A DNA stretch of 26,847 nt from Telluria beijingensis (GCF_030770395.1 NZ_CP132480.1:5543671-5570517); one strand, 5' to 3'. Shown: positions 1-7,898, counted from the stretch's first letter. Numbers and translations: made by a program. The notes: a model not told the origin generated them from the sequence alone.

Positions 1-57
1 CCACGCGTCCAGCCAGGGCATGCGCGCCACATCGCGTGGCGTGTACGGCCAACTCAT
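1..57 (-). CDS. Possible 5' end of a gene leaving the left edge
   Basis: An ATG at 57-55 on the minus strand opens a frame that stays open to the edge and reads MSWPYTPRDVARMPWLDAW (19 codons). It overlaps the TGA of the PEP-CTERM gene as ATGA, the usual arrangement of translationally coupled genes. An AGGG lies directly before the ATG, too close for an ideal ribosome site. Nineteen codons are too few to assign a family. It could also be chance open frame in GC-rich DNA. Confidence 0.4.
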   Translation of the reverse strand, partial: MSWPYTPRDVARMPWLDAW

Positions 58-599
58 CCCTGTTTCGCGCGCCGCCAGTGCGCCAGGAAGCCCAGCACGC
101 CCAACCCGCCCAGCATCAGCCCATAGGTCTCGGGCTCCGGCACCGGCGCCAGCGCCACCGCGCCGCCGAAGCTGGCGCCGTCGTCCGACACCAGTTCGCC
201 GCTCACCTGCAGGTAGTAGTCGCCGGCCGCCAGGTTGTCGCTGGCGATGGTCCACAGGTCGAAGGCGCCGCTTTCCAGCGACTCGCCCTCGCTGATCAGG
301 GCGTCGCCGGCGCCGTACAGGGCCAGGCCGGTGATGTCCAGGCCGACGTCGGCGCTGCGGCTGATCGAGGCCACCACGGCGTCCAGGTTGTGGCCGATCG
401 TGCTGTCGATCGTGAGCGTGAAGCGGTCGGCGAAGGTGTTGCCCGCGTTGTCGGCGGCGAAGCTGTCGCCGAAATAGACGCTGAGGTCGACCAGGTCCAG
501 GGCCTGCGGCGAGTTGCCGATGACGTCCTGCGCCATCGCGGCGGAAGAACCGAATCCAGCGCCCGCCAACACCATTGCAGCAATCAGGGATCGTTTCAT
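54..599 (-). CDS. FxDxF-type PEP-CTERM exported protein
   Basis: 181 residues, probably a secreted surface or matrix protein processed by an exosortase. A signal peptide is visible (MKRSL, then a hydrophobic stretch ending AMA, cleavage near residue 23). The FADRF motif at residues 56-60 matches the FxDxF PEP-CTERM family. The C terminus has the complete sorting signal: VPEPETYG from residue 153, a hydrophobic Leu/Gly helix and a basic tail (HWRRAK). The ATG at 599 was chosen over the in-frame ATG at 638 because the signal peptide starts there and GAGGA lies a few bases upstream. The family is found in EPS-producing proteobacteria with exosortase EpsH/XrtA; no exosortase gene is in this window. 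The molecular role is unknown. Its stop overlaps the next possible start (ATGA). Confidence 0.9.
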   Translation of the reverse strand: MKRSLIAAMVLAGAGFGSSAAMAQDVIGNSPQALDLVDLSVYFGDSFAADNAGNTFADRFTLTIDSTIGHNLDAVVASISRSADVGLDITGLALYGAGDALISEGESLESGAFDLWTIASDNLAAGDYYLQVSGELVSDDGASFGGAVALAPVPEPETYGLMLGGLGVLGFLAHWRRAKQG

Positions 600-991
600 G
601 TCTGTCCTCGCTAAGAATCGGCCGCGTCCTGCAGCCACGGTTTCGAGAAGGGGAACTTCATGCTAACAAGAGCAAACAAAAGCATCCCCCAGCGCCATGT
701 GGCTTATGGAACAGGCAATTCGTGCGGCTGGCTAACTGTTTTCTGGGGAGATAGCTATTGGAAGACGCCACATAGGAGATTGAGGCTATCCGGTGCCGAT
801 GAGCCGGGTGTGCTGGGCAGTTTGCTTGAAGCGTGTAAGGCGCGTCCTACGAAGACTGGCGGGGTATGCTTGCGCAGAGGCTGTTGACGTTTCCTGCTGA
901 TCGCTGAACGGTGCGAAAGGGATCAGTGACAATGACCTGGTTGCATTGCGCGCGTGGATCAGCGGTTGTGCGTGCAAGAAAGTGCAAGCAC
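600..991. other. Intergenic stretch with no recognisable gene
   Basis: About 390 bases between the PEP-CTERM start and the tRNA repeat. It is less GC-rich than the flanking genes. The only open frames are short (75 and 63 codons), lack a convincing ribosome site and have no recognisable product. The part near 600-680 should hold the promoter of the PEP-CTERM gene, but I see no clear -35/-10 pair. No riboswitch core or tRNA fold was recognised. Confidence 0.5.
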
Positions 992-999
992 AAAAGAAA

Positions 1000-1027
1000 A
1001 ATGGCTCAGAATTTCTTCTGAGCCATT
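1000..1027 (-). terminator. Terminator of tRNA-Arg copy 1
   Basis: Perfect 11-bp inverted repeat (1001-1011 with 1016-1026, extended by A1000/T1027), 4-base loop, followed on the minus strand by TTTTCTTTT. It lies 14 bases beyond the tRNA 3' end. Confidence 0.85.
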
Positions 1028-1040
1028 CTCTTTGAAACTT

Positions 1041-1117
1041 TGGTGCGGCTGGCAGGAATCGAACCCACGACCCCTTGGTTCGTAGCCAAGTACTCTATCC
1101 AGCTGAGCTACAGCCGC
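1041..1117 (-). tRNA. tRNA-Arg(ACG), copy 1
   Basis: 77 bases with the CCA end encoded. Acceptor stem GCGGCTG pairs with CAGCCGC, discriminator A. D-stem GCTC/GAGT, anticodon stem CTTGG/CCAAG with loop CTACGAA (anticodon ACG, normally edited to ICG), and T-arm with GGTTCGAATCC. Identical in sequence to the four other copies in the window. Confidence 0.97.
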
Positions 1118-1128
1118 CCGAGGCACGC

Positions 1129-1156
1129 ATTATAGCAGCATGTGGCAGGTTGGCAA
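1129..1156 (-). promoter_or_regulatory. Sigma-70 promoter of tRNA-Arg copy 1
   Basis: On the minus strand: TTGCCA (1156-1151), 16-bp spacer, perfect TATAAT (1134-1129). The predicted start is about 5 bases before the tRNA, giving a very short leader. Confidence 0.75.
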
Positions 1157-1359
1157 AGAGCGTATCGAGTCACTCGCCTGAATCCGATGCAATCCGTCAT
1201 TTTCGATTAAACGTGCGATTTTTTTTATAGAAATGGGTGCCGCACAAAAAAAACGATTAGAAAATCATCGTGACGGAATCGGTGGAAGGTATGGCTGAGC
1301 GGATCACCACGCCTCGACACAGGCGGCATGGCCTATAGAAAAGTGATCTTGAAAAGAAA

Positions 1360-1387
1360 AATGGCCCAGAATTTCTTCTGAGCCATT
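1360..1387 (-). terminator. Terminator of tRNA-Arg copy 2
   Basis: Same hairpin as copy 1 with C at 1366. In the minus-strand RNA this converts one U-A pair to a U-G wobble, so the stem is preserved. A T-rich tail follows. Confidence 0.82.
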
Positions 1388-1400
1388 CTCTTTGAAACTT

Positions 1401-1477
1401 TGGTGCGGCTGGCAGGAATCGAACCCACGACCCCTTGGTTCGTAGCCAAGTACTCTATCCAGCTGAGCTACAGCCGC
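1401..1477 (-). tRNA. tRNA-Arg(ACG), copy 2
   Basis: Identical to copy 1 and exactly 360 bp away, inside the second unit of the tandem repeat. Full cloverleaf, anticodon ACG, CCA encoded. Confidence 0.97.
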
Positions 1478-1488
1478 CCGAGGCACGC

Positions 1489-1516
1489 ATTATAGCAGCA
1501 TGTGGCAGGTTGGCAA
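1489..1516 (-). promoter_or_regulatory. Sigma-70 promoter of tRNA-Arg copy 2
   Basis: Duplicate of the copy 1 promoter: TTGCCA, 16-bp spacer, TATAAT on the minus strand. Confidence 0.75.
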
Positions 1517-1719
1517 AGAGCGTATCGAGTCACTCGCCTGAATCCGATGCAATCCGTCATTTTCGATTAAACGTGCGATTTTTTTTATAGAAATGGGTGC
1601 CGCACAAAAAAAACGATTAGAAAATCATCGTGACGGAATCGGTGGAAGGTATGGCTGAGCGGATCACCACGCCTCGACACAGGCGGCATGGCCTATAGAA
1701 AAGTGATCTTGAAAAGAAA

Positions 1720-1747
1720 AATGGCCCAGAATTTCTTCTGAGCCATT
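1720..1747 (-). terminator. Terminator of tRNA-Arg copy 3
   Basis: Same hairpin as copy 2, with the C variant at 1726 and the T-rich tail on the minus strand. Confidence 0.82.
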
Positions 1748-1760
1748 CTCTTTGAAACTT

Positions 1761-1837
1761 TGGTGCGGCTGGCAGGAATCGAACCCACGACCCCTTGGTT
1801 CGTAGCCAAGTACTCTATCCAGCTGAGCTACAGCCGC
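1761..1837 (-). tRNA. tRNA-Arg(ACG), copy 3
   Basis: Identical to copies 1 and 2, in the partial third repeat unit. Full cloverleaf, anticodon ACG, CCA encoded. The repeat ends 19 bases upstream of this gene, so copy 3 has a different -35 region. Confidence 0.97.
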
Positions 1838-1848
1838 CCGAGGCACGC

Positions 1849-1877
1849 ATTATAGCGGCGCTTGTTCATCTTGGCAA
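1849..1877 (-). promoter_or_regulatory. Sigma-70 promoter of tRNA-Arg copy 3
   Basis: Minus strand: TTGCCA (1877-1872), 17-bp spacer, TATAAT (1854-1849). It lies outside the tandem repeat on its upstream side but keeps the same boxes, so this is probably the ancestral promoter form. Confidence 0.72.
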
Positions 1878-1922
1878 AGGCTTATTGGAAAAAGGTGAAG
1901 TTAGCGGCAGACATGTTCTGGA

Positions 1923-2570
1923 TCAGCGCGCAAGCACGCCCTCCAGCGCCTCGATGACAACCCGGTCATGGCGATTGCACAGCAGTTCGCGCAGTTGCGC
2001 TTGCGGCGCCAGGTGCACCGCCTGGCTTTCCCATCCCATCAGCGCAGGATTCCCGCCAACCCGGCGCGCCAGGTAGAAGCGGGTATAGGTCAGCGTGCGC
2101 GCGCAGTCGACCAGGTGCGCCAGGATCTCGACCCGCAGGCCGGATTCCTCGAAGGCTTCGCGGATCGCCGTCGCCTGCAGGTTGACGCCGGGATCGACCC
2201 GGCCCTTGGGGAAGGTGGATTCGTAGCCGCCGAAACGGTTCGATGGCGACACTGCCCACACGCGGCCGTCGTCCTCCACGATCACGACACCGGCGGCGGG
2301 CGACTTCGACGACGGCAGGTCGAAGGGCGGTTCGGCGATATCGGCCTGGCCCGGCACATCGGACCACTGTGCATTCGTGGCCGGCACGTCGATCCACGGC
2401 GCGAACGGCACGCCGTTCAGCGTCAAGGGCAGGGCGCCCAGCGGGATCACGGTCGCCACCCGGGCCGGATCGTGCCAGGATGCCGCATCGGTTGGAAGCG
2501 AGGGCGACGACAGCAGCACTGGCTCGCCGCGTTCGTTGGGTTGGGGGTGAAAGACGGCAGCGTCGGTCAT
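1923..2570 (-). CDS. Nudix hydrolase family protein
   Basis: 215 residues. Nudix proteins hydrolyse nucleoside diphosphates linked to another group; the substrate cannot be told here. The Nudix box spans residues 123-145: G123, then R137 and E138, ending REAFEESGL with the metal-binding glutamates intact. The usual Glu six residues after G123 is Val (V129). A hydrophobic strand (AGVVIVEDDGRVWAVSP) and FPKGRVDPG precede the box as in the family. The N-terminal ~90 residues are an extension with no motif I recognise. I chose ATG 2570 (MTDAAVF), because the in-frame ATG at 2621 lies in the terminator of tRNA copy 4; no strong ribosome site is visible at either. The gene stands alone between tRNA copies 3 and 4 on the same strand. 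Confidence 0.85.
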   Translation of the reverse strand: MTDAAVFHPQPNERGEPVLLSSPSLPTDAASWHDPARVATVIPLGALPLTLNGVPFAPWIDVPATNAQWSDVPGQADIAEPPFDLPSSKSPAAGVVIVEDDGRVWAVSPSNRFGGYESTFPKGRVDPGVNLQATAIREAFEESGLRVEILAHLVDCARTLTYTRFYLARRVGGNPALMGWESQAVHLAPQAQLRELLCNRHDRVVIEALEGVLAR

Positions 2571-2612
2571 GAGAGGATGGCGGCTTGAGTGAAATGGCAG
2601 GCCCAAAAGCAA

Positions 2613-2640
2613 TAAGGGCACTTCTTGCGAAGTGCCCTTA
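2613..2640 (-). terminator. Terminator of tRNA-Arg copy 4
   Basis: Perfect 12-bp stem (2613-2624 with 2629-2640), loop TTGC, followed on the minus strand by TTGCTTTTGG. It starts 12 bases beyond the tRNA 3' end. Unrelated in sequence to the terminators of copies 1-3. Confidence 0.85.
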
Positions 2641-2652
2641 TCTGAAGAAGGT

Positions 2653-2729
2653 TGGTGCGGCTGGCAGGAATCGAACCCACGACCCCTTGGTTCGTAGCCA
2701 AGTACTCTATCCAGCTGAGCTACAGCCGC
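2653..2729 (-). tRNA. tRNA-Arg(ACG), copy 4
   Basis: The 77 bases are identical to the other copies, while both flanks beyond the promoter boxes differ. Full cloverleaf, anticodon ACG, CCA encoded. Confidence 0.97.
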
Positions 2730-2740
2730 CCAATGCAGGC

Positions 2741-2769
2741 ATTATAGCGGGAGGCGGGCGTCTTGGCAA
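2741..2769 (-). promoter_or_regulatory. Sigma-70 promoter of tRNA-Arg copy 4
   Basis: Minus strand: TTGCCA (2769-2764), 17-bp spacer, TATAAT (2746-2741), as in copy 3. Confidence 0.72.
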
Positions 2770-2841
2770 AGGTTCATTGCCGATTCCGTGATTCTGGCTG
2801 CAGCACAGTCATGTCCAGGACTTTTCGACAGCGCCAAAGAA

Positions 2842-2869
2842 AAGGGCCAGATCTTGCGATCTGGCCCTT
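2842..2869 (-). terminator. Terminator of tRNA-Arg copy 5
   Basis: Perfect 12-bp stem (2842-2853 with 2858-2869), loop TTGC, then TTTTCTTT on the minus strand. It begins 9 bases beyond the tRNA 3' end. Confidence 0.87.
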
Positions 2870-2878
2870 CGTATTTTC

Positions 2879-2955
2879 TGGTGCGGCTGGCAGGAATCGA
2901 ACCCACGACCCCTTGGTTCGTAGCCAAGTACTCTATCCAGCTGAGCTACAGCCGC
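2879..2955 (-). tRNA. tRNA-Arg(ACG), copy 5
   Basis: Identical 77-base tRNA with encoded CCA and anticodon ACG. It is the first gene of the tRNA group in the direction of transcription and is divergent from the sensor kinase gene. Confidence 0.97.
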
Positions 2956-2966
2956 CCGAGGCACGC

Positions 2967-2995
2967 ATTATAGCAGCGACATCGCATTTCCGGAA
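2967..2995 (-). promoter_or_regulatory. Promoter of tRNA-Arg copy 5
   Basis: Minus strand: perfect TATAAT (2972-2967) with TTCCGG (2995-2990) 17 bp upstream. The -35 box is weaker than in the other copies. Confidence 0.55.
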
Positions 2996-3064
2996 GACTC
3001 AAAATATTTCACGACGGCAAAGTCCTCTGGTAGATTTGGCAGAAGGATATTTAATTGGATCGTC

Positions 3065-6000
3065 ATGCTGGTCTTTACCCTTGAAGCACATGCCAGGCTG
3101 CTGCGCTGCGCATTCCTGCTGCTGTGTATCTTGAGCATCCTCGCCACGAGCCTGCCCGCGAACGCGGCCCAGCGCAGCCTGCGCTTCGAACGCCTGTCGG
3201 TCGACGAGGGCCTGTCCCAGCATTCGGTCATCAACATCCTGCAGGATCGCCAGGGCTTCATCTGGTTCGGCACCCAAGGCGGTCTGCACCGCTTCGACGG
3301 CTACCGCATGACCGTCTACCGCAATAACACCGACGATCCGGGCAGCATCCCGGATAACTATGTATCCGCCTCGTACGAGGATGCCGAGGGCCGCCTGTGG
3401 TTCGGCACCAAGGGCGGCCTGGCGCGCCACGACCCGGCCACCGGTCGCTTCCAGCGCCGTGCGCTGATCGATGCGGGCCGCAGCGTGCTGCGCTCGGTGG
3501 AGGCCATCGTTCCCGGTCCGGATGGCGCGCTGTGGCTGGCGACGACCGACGGCGTGGTGCGCTTCGACCCCGCCACCGGCCAGCACCGGGCCTATGTGCA
3601 CGACCTGGACGACCGCACCAGCCTGCGCGACGACCGGGTGCTTGCACTGGCCTTCGACAACAGCGGGGCGCTGTGGGTCGGCACTGCCACCGGCCTGGAT
3701 CGCATGGATCCGCACACCGGCCGCTTCACCCATTTCGCGGTTGCGCCGCCGGCCGACACCCGGCGCAACACCGTATCTGCGCTGTCGATGGGGCCACGCA
3801 ACACACTGTGGGTAGGCACCGCCGCCGGGCTCGAGGCCTGGCGCCTGGACGAGGAGCAGCCCATTCGCCAGCGCATGGGCGCGCTCGAGGGCATGGGCGA
3901 CGCCCAGGTCAAGACCCTGTACCACGACGGCGGCGCCCAGCTATGGGTCGGCACCGATACCGATGGCCTGCGCTGGCGCGATCCGTCGAGCGGGCGCTTC
4001 ATCAGTTACCGCAACTCGGCCCAGGACCCGCACAGCCTGTCCGACAACCAGGTGCGGGCGGTATTGGTCGACCGCACCGGCACCCTGTGGGTCGGCACCT
4101 ATTTCGGCGGCATCAACCGCACCGACCTGGCCAGTGGCGGTTTCGCGCGCTATGGCGAGACCGAGGGCATCGGCCGCGCGCGCGTGCGGGCCATCGCCGA
4201 GGAGCGCGACGGCCGCCTGTGGGTCGGCACGGTCGGCGATGGCCTGATGCTGCTCGATCCTGCCACCCGCCGCGTTCAGCACATCGCCAGCGGCACGCTG
4301 CCGGGCGACGACGTGACGGTGCTGGCGAAGGCGCGCGGACGGCTGTGGATAGGCACGCCTACCGGCTTGAAGTACCGGGAGCCGGACGGGCGCATGGGCC
4401 GGGTGGCGCTGGGCACCGGGCCGAGCGCCAACAATGTGCAGGGCATCCACGCCGGCCGCGACGGCACCTTGTGGGTAGCCACTCGCGGGGGGCTGGCGGC
4501 GCTGGCGCCCGGCGCCGACATCGCGCGGGTCTGGCGCCACGATCCGCTCGACCCCGGCAGCCTGGGCGACAACATTGGCCGCACGGTGCTGGAAGACCGC
4601 CACGGCATCCTGTGGATCGGCACCGAGTCGGGCCTGGAGCGCTTCGATCCCGCCGCCGACACCTTCACCCGCTTTCGCAGCAACCCTGCCGATCCGGGCA
4701 GCCTGCGCCACGGTCGGGTCAATCACCTGCACGAGTCGCGCAGCGGCGAGCTGTGGATCGGCACCGCGGGCGGCCTGCACCGCCTGATGCGCGATGGCCG
4801 GCGCACCTGGTTCCGCTTCTATCCCTTCACCGACAACCAGGATGCGCCATCGATCGGCGCCATCCTGGAGGACGACGACGGCACCCTGTGGGTCAGCACA
4901 ACCACCGGCATCACGCGGGTCGATCCGGTCAACGGCCAAACCAAGAGCTATACCTCCAGGGACGGCTTGATCGACGGATCCTACTTCGTCGGCGCGGGCC
5001 TGCGCGGCACCAACGGCCAGCTGCATTTCGGCGGCTTGAGCGGCATGACGTCGTTCCAGCCCGGCGCGGTGCGCGACAATCCGTTCCCGCCGGCGGTCGC
5101 GATCACCGACCTGCTGGTATTGAACAAGACCCGCGCCATCCCCGACCTGCCGACGCGGCGCGAGATCACGCTGTCGCACCGCGACACCGTGTTCACGCTG
5201 GAATTCGCGGCGCTGCACTATGCCGACCCGCAGGGCAACCGCTATGCCTACCGGCTCGAAGGCTTCGACCAGGGCTGGGTCGACACCGATGCCAGCCGCC
5301 GTTTCGCCACCTATACCAACCTCGATCCGGGGCAGTATGTGTTCCGGGTCCGGGCCAGCAACAAGGACGGGCTGTGGAGCCCGACCGCCGCCGCGCTGGC
5401 GATCACGATCACGCCGCCGTACTGGAAGACCTGGTGGTTCCGCAGCCTGGTCGCGGCGGCGGTGCTGGCGCTGTCCTACCTGGCCTATCGGCTGCGGGTG
5501 CGCGCGCTGGTCGAGCAGAAAGGCCTGCTGGCGCGCGAAGTCCATGCCCGCACCGCCGAACTGCTGCTGCAAAAAGAAGCGGCTGAACGCGACAAGCGCG
5601 AGGTCGAGCGCCAGAAGGAGTCGGTCGAGCGGGCCCACCGCAATATCGCGCTGCTGTCCGACATGGGACGGGTCCTGACCACCAACCTCGATAACGAGGC
5701 GATCATGCGCACCTTGTACCAGCACGTGGTGGCGCTGATGGATGCGCCGGTGTTCGCGGTCGCGCTGTGGCGGCCAGAGCAGGGCACGATCGAGCTGCCG
5801 TATGCGATGGTGGTCGGACGGCGCATGGCGCCGCGCGAGCTGCGCTTCGACCCCGCGCGCCACCTGCTGTCGTGCTGCGTGGCCGAGGGCCGGGAATTCC
5901 TGCTGGCCGACGTCGAGGCCGAGCTGCCGGGCTGCCTGGCGCAGCCGGTCAGTGCGCTCGACGCGGTGGCGGTGTCGAGCACGGCCGCCCAGGCGCCGCG

Positions 6001-6955
6001 TTCGCTGCTGTGCGTGCCGGTGACGGTGGGCGAGCGGGTGCTGGGCGCGGTAACGGTCCAGAGCCGCGAGGCGGGCGCCTATGGCCAGGTCCACCTCGAC
6101 ATGCTGGGCACGCTGGCGGCCTATGTCGGGGTCGCGATGGACAATGCCGAGGCCTACCAGCGGCTCAAGGAGACCCAGGCCCAGCTGGCGGCGCAGGACA
6201 AGCTGGCGTCGCTCGGCTCGCTGGTGGCGGGCGTGGCCCACGAACTGAACACCCCGATCGGCAACAGCCTGCTGATGGCCAGCACCCTGCAGGAGCGCAC
6301 GAGCGCGGTGGCGGCGCGCTTCGCGCAGGCGACGCTCAAGCGCTCTGACCTGGAAGACTACATGGCCGCCTCGCGCGAAGCCTCGGAGCTGATCGTGCGC
6401 AGCCTGCACAATGCGGCCGAACTGGTGAGCAGCTTCCGCCAGGTCTCGGTCGACCAGGCCAGCGCCCAGCGCCGCCGCTTTGACCTGGCCCAGGCCTGCC
6501 ACGAGATCGCGGCGACCCTCATGAACACGGTGCGCCTGGCCGAGCACCGCCTGGTGCTCGACGTGCCGGCCGGGATCGTGATGGACGGTTTCCCCGGCCC
6601 GCTGGGCCAGGTCCTGATCAACTTCGTCAACAACGCCATGCTGCACGCCTTCGCGGCGCCGGGCGGCACGATGACGATCGGCGCCGCGCTGCATGATGGG
6701 CGGGTGACGCTCAGCTTCCGCGACGACGGGCGCGGCATCGAGGCCGGCCACCTGGGCCGCATCTTCGATCCCTTCTTCACCACCCGCATGGGGCAGGGCG
6801 GGACCGGTCTCGGTTTGAACATCGTCTACAACATCGTCACCGGCCTGCTGGGCGGGACGATCCGGGTCGACAGCACGCCTGGCGCCGGCACGCTGTTCGT
6901 GCTCGACCTGCCGTTGCGGGCGCCGGATGCGCCGGCGCCGGCGGCAGGGGCGTGA
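3065..6955 (+). CDS. Propeller/Y_Y_Y-domain membrane sensor histidine kinase with GAF domain
   Basis: 1296 residues; senses an unknown signal outside the cytoplasm and autophosphorylates on His. Order: signal peptide ending near ANA (residue ~35); 14 propeller repeats of the type LWVGTxxGLxRxDP (two seven-bladed propellers, to ~residue 680); Y_Y_Y domain (~703-785); one membrane helix (~791-810); coiled coil; GAF-like region (~865-1035); phosphoacceptor His1059 in HELNTPIG; ATPase with N box (NFVNN, ~1184), DDGRGI (~1218) and GTGLGL (~1245). The N-terminal architecture resembles the hybrid two-component systems of Bacteroidetes, but there is no receiver or DNA-binding domain. No response regulator lies in the window, so the partner is elsewhere. 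The start is ATG 3065 with GGA nearby; the signal peptide follows at once. Its stop is one base from the stop of the convergent dehydrogenase. Confidence 0.93.
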   Translation: MLVFTLEAHARLLRCAFLLLCILSILATSLPANAAQRSLRFERLSVDEGLSQHSVINILQDRQGFIWFGTQGGLHRFDGYRMTVYRNNTDDPGSIPDNYVSASYEDAEGRLWFGTKGGLARHDPATGRFQRRALIDAGRSVLRSVEAIVPGPDGALWLATTDGVVRFDPATGQHRAYVHDLDDRTSLRDDRVLALAFDNSGALWVGTATGLDRMDPHTGRFTHFAVAPPADTRRNTVSALSMGPRNTLWVGTAAGLEAWRLDEEQPIRQRMGALEGMGDAQVKTLYHDGGAQLWVGTDTDGLRWRDPSSGRFISYRNSAQDPHSLSDNQVRAVLVDRTGTLWVGTYFGGINRTDLASGGFARYGETEGIGRARVRAIAEERDGRLWVGTVGDGLMLLDPATRRVQHIASGTLPGDDVTVLAKARGRLWIGTPTGLKYREPDGRMGRVALGTGPSANNVQGIHAGRDGTLWVATRGGLAALAPGADIARVWRHDPLDPGSLGDNIGRTVLEDRHGILWIGTESGLERFDPAADTFTRFRSNPADPGSLRHGRVNHLHESRSGELWIGTAGGLHRLMRDGRRTWFRFYPFTDNQDAPSIGAILEDDDGTLWVSTTTGITRVDPVNGQTKSYTSRDGLIDGSYFVGAGLRGTNGQLHFGGLSGMTSFQPGAVRDNPFPPAVAITDLLVLNKTRAIPDLPTRREITLSHRDTVFTLEFAALHYADPQGNRYAYRLEGFDQGWVDTDASRRFATYTNLDPGQYVFRVRASNKDGLWSPTAAALAITITPPYWKTWWFRSLVAAAVLALSYLAYRLRVRALVEQKGLLAREVHARTAELLLQKEAAERDKREVERQKESVERAHRNIALLSDMGRVLTTNLDNEAIMRTLYQHVVALMDAPVFAVALWRPEQGTIELPYAMVVGRRMAPRELRFDPARHLLSCCVAEGREFLLADVEAELPGCLAQPVSALDAVAVSSTAAQAPRSLLCVPVTVGERVLGAVTVQSREAGAYGQVHLDMLGTLAAYVGVAMDNAEAYQRLKETQAQLAAQDKLASLGSLVAGVAHELNTPIGNSLLMASTLQERTSAVAARFAQATLKRSDLEDYMAASREASELIVRSLHNAAELVSSFRQVSVDQASAQRRRFDLAQACHEIAATLMNTVRLAEHRLVLDVPAGIVMDGFPGPLGQVLINFVNNAMLHAFAAPGGTMTIGAALHDGRVTLSFRDDGRGIEAGHLGRIFDPFFTTRMGQGGTGLGLNIVYNIVTGLLGGTIRVDSTPGAGTLFVLDLPLRAPDAPAPAAGA

Positions 6956-6956
6956 A

Positions 6957-7898
6957 TCACACCGTGCTGCGCGGCGTGCCCGCCCGCCAGGCCTCGATAT
7001 TATCGATCAGCATATCGGCCAGGGTCTGCATCGCACCGGCGCTGGCCCAGGCCACGTGCGGGGTCAGGATAAAGTTCGGCAGCCGCAGGCCGAGCAACGG
7101 ATTGCCGGACGAAGGCGGCTCCTTGCTTAGCACGTCGAAGCCGGCGCCGATGCGGCCCTCCATCAGTACGATGGCCAGCGCCGCCTCGTCGACCAGGCCG
7201 CCGCGCGCGGTATTGATCAGCAGCGCGCCCGGCTTCATCAGGCCCAGCTCGCGCGCGCCGATCAGGTTGCGGGTTTGCTCGTTGAGCGGCAGGTGCAGGC
7301 TGACGATGTCCGACGTCGCCAGCAGTTCGTCGAGCGCAAGCCCGGTCACGCCAGGCTCGTCGACCGGCGAGCGCGAAGTGACGGCGACCTCCATGCCGAA
7401 GGCGCGCGCGATGCCGGCGACTTTCTTGCCGAGCGCGCCGTAGCCGACGATGCCGAGCCGGCTGCCGGCCAGGTCGCCGATCGGGTGGTCGAGCAGGCAG
7501 AAGCGGCTGGAGGTTTCCCATTTGCCGGCCTCGACGTCGAGGGCATAGGCGCGCAGGTTGCGGCGCAGCGCCAGCATCAGCGTGAAGCAGTGCTCGGGCA
7601 CCGAGACCAGCGAATAGTCGCGGATGTTCGAGACCACGATGCCGCGTTCGCGGCAGGCGTCCAGGTCGACGTTATCCAGGCCGGTGGCGGCGACAGCGAC
7701 CAGCTTCAGGTCGGGCAGTTGGGCGATTGCCTCGGCGCGCAGCGCGACCTTGTTGGTGATCGCCACGGTGGCGCCGGCCAGGCGCTCCACGACCTCGTCC
7801 GGGCCGGTGCCTGCATGGTCCTGCCAGGCATGGGGAAAGCCGGGCACGCGGACGTTGGCTTGCAGGCTGTCGCGGTCGAGGAAGACGATACGGTCCAT
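6957..7898 (-). CDS. D-2-hydroxyacid dehydrogenase (NAD(P)-dependent)
   Basis: 313 residues, the normal family length. Interconverts a D-2-hydroxy acid and its 2-keto acid in the cytoplasm; by similarity to the glycerate dehydrogenase/hydroxypyruvate reductase branch the substrate may be glycerate, but this is not provable here. The Rossmann motif GYGALG is at 152-157. Catalytic residues are Arg232 (NTARGGLVD), Glu260 (SKEPP) and His281 (TPHVAWAS). ATG 7898 has an ideal AAAGGA eight bases upstream. It is convergent with the sensor kinase with a one-base gap, so neither gene has its own intergenic terminator. Confidence 0.93.
   Translation of the reverse strand: MDRIVFLDRDSLQANVRVPGFPHAWQDHAGTGPDEVVERLAGATVAITNKVALRAEAIAQLPDLKLVAVAATGLDNVDLDACRERGIVVSNIRDYSLVSVPEHCFTLMLALRRNLRAYALDVEAGKWETSSRFCLLDHPIGDLAGSRLGIVGYGALGKKVAGIARAFGMEVAVTSRSPVDEPGVTGLALDELLATSDIVSLHLPLNEQTRNLIGARELGLMKPGALLINTARGGLVDEAALAIVLMEGRIGAGFDVLSKEPPSSGNPLLGLRLPNFILTPHVAWASAGAMQTLADMLIDNIEAWRAGTPRSTV

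Larger units (their letters stand above)
992..1856. repeat. 360-bp tandem repeat carrying tRNA-Arg, 2.4 copies
   Basis: Units at 992-1351, 1352-1711 and partial 1712-1856. Line-by-line comparison shows a single difference: base 1006 is T, while 1366 and 1726 are C. Similarity ends at 1857. Each unit holds, on the minus strand, a promoter, tRNA-Arg and a hairpin terminator, plus about 200 bp of AT-richer spacer with a T8 run (1219-1226) facing an A8 run (1246-1253). Near identity of the spacer, not only of the tRNA, points to recent tandem duplication. Confidence 0.95.

Noticed and set aside
660..887. 75-codon frame in the first intergenic region
   Set aside because: No ribosome site, no recognisable product and composition unlike the neighbouring genes.
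1304..1846. Two identical 60-codon frames over the tRNA repeats
   Set aside because: They read through the tRNA genes and terminators and have no independent support.
3941..6751. 936-codon minus-strand frame opposite the sensor kinase
   Set aside because: Antisense shadow of a high-GC gene; the plus-strand frame has clear kinase and propeller motifs.
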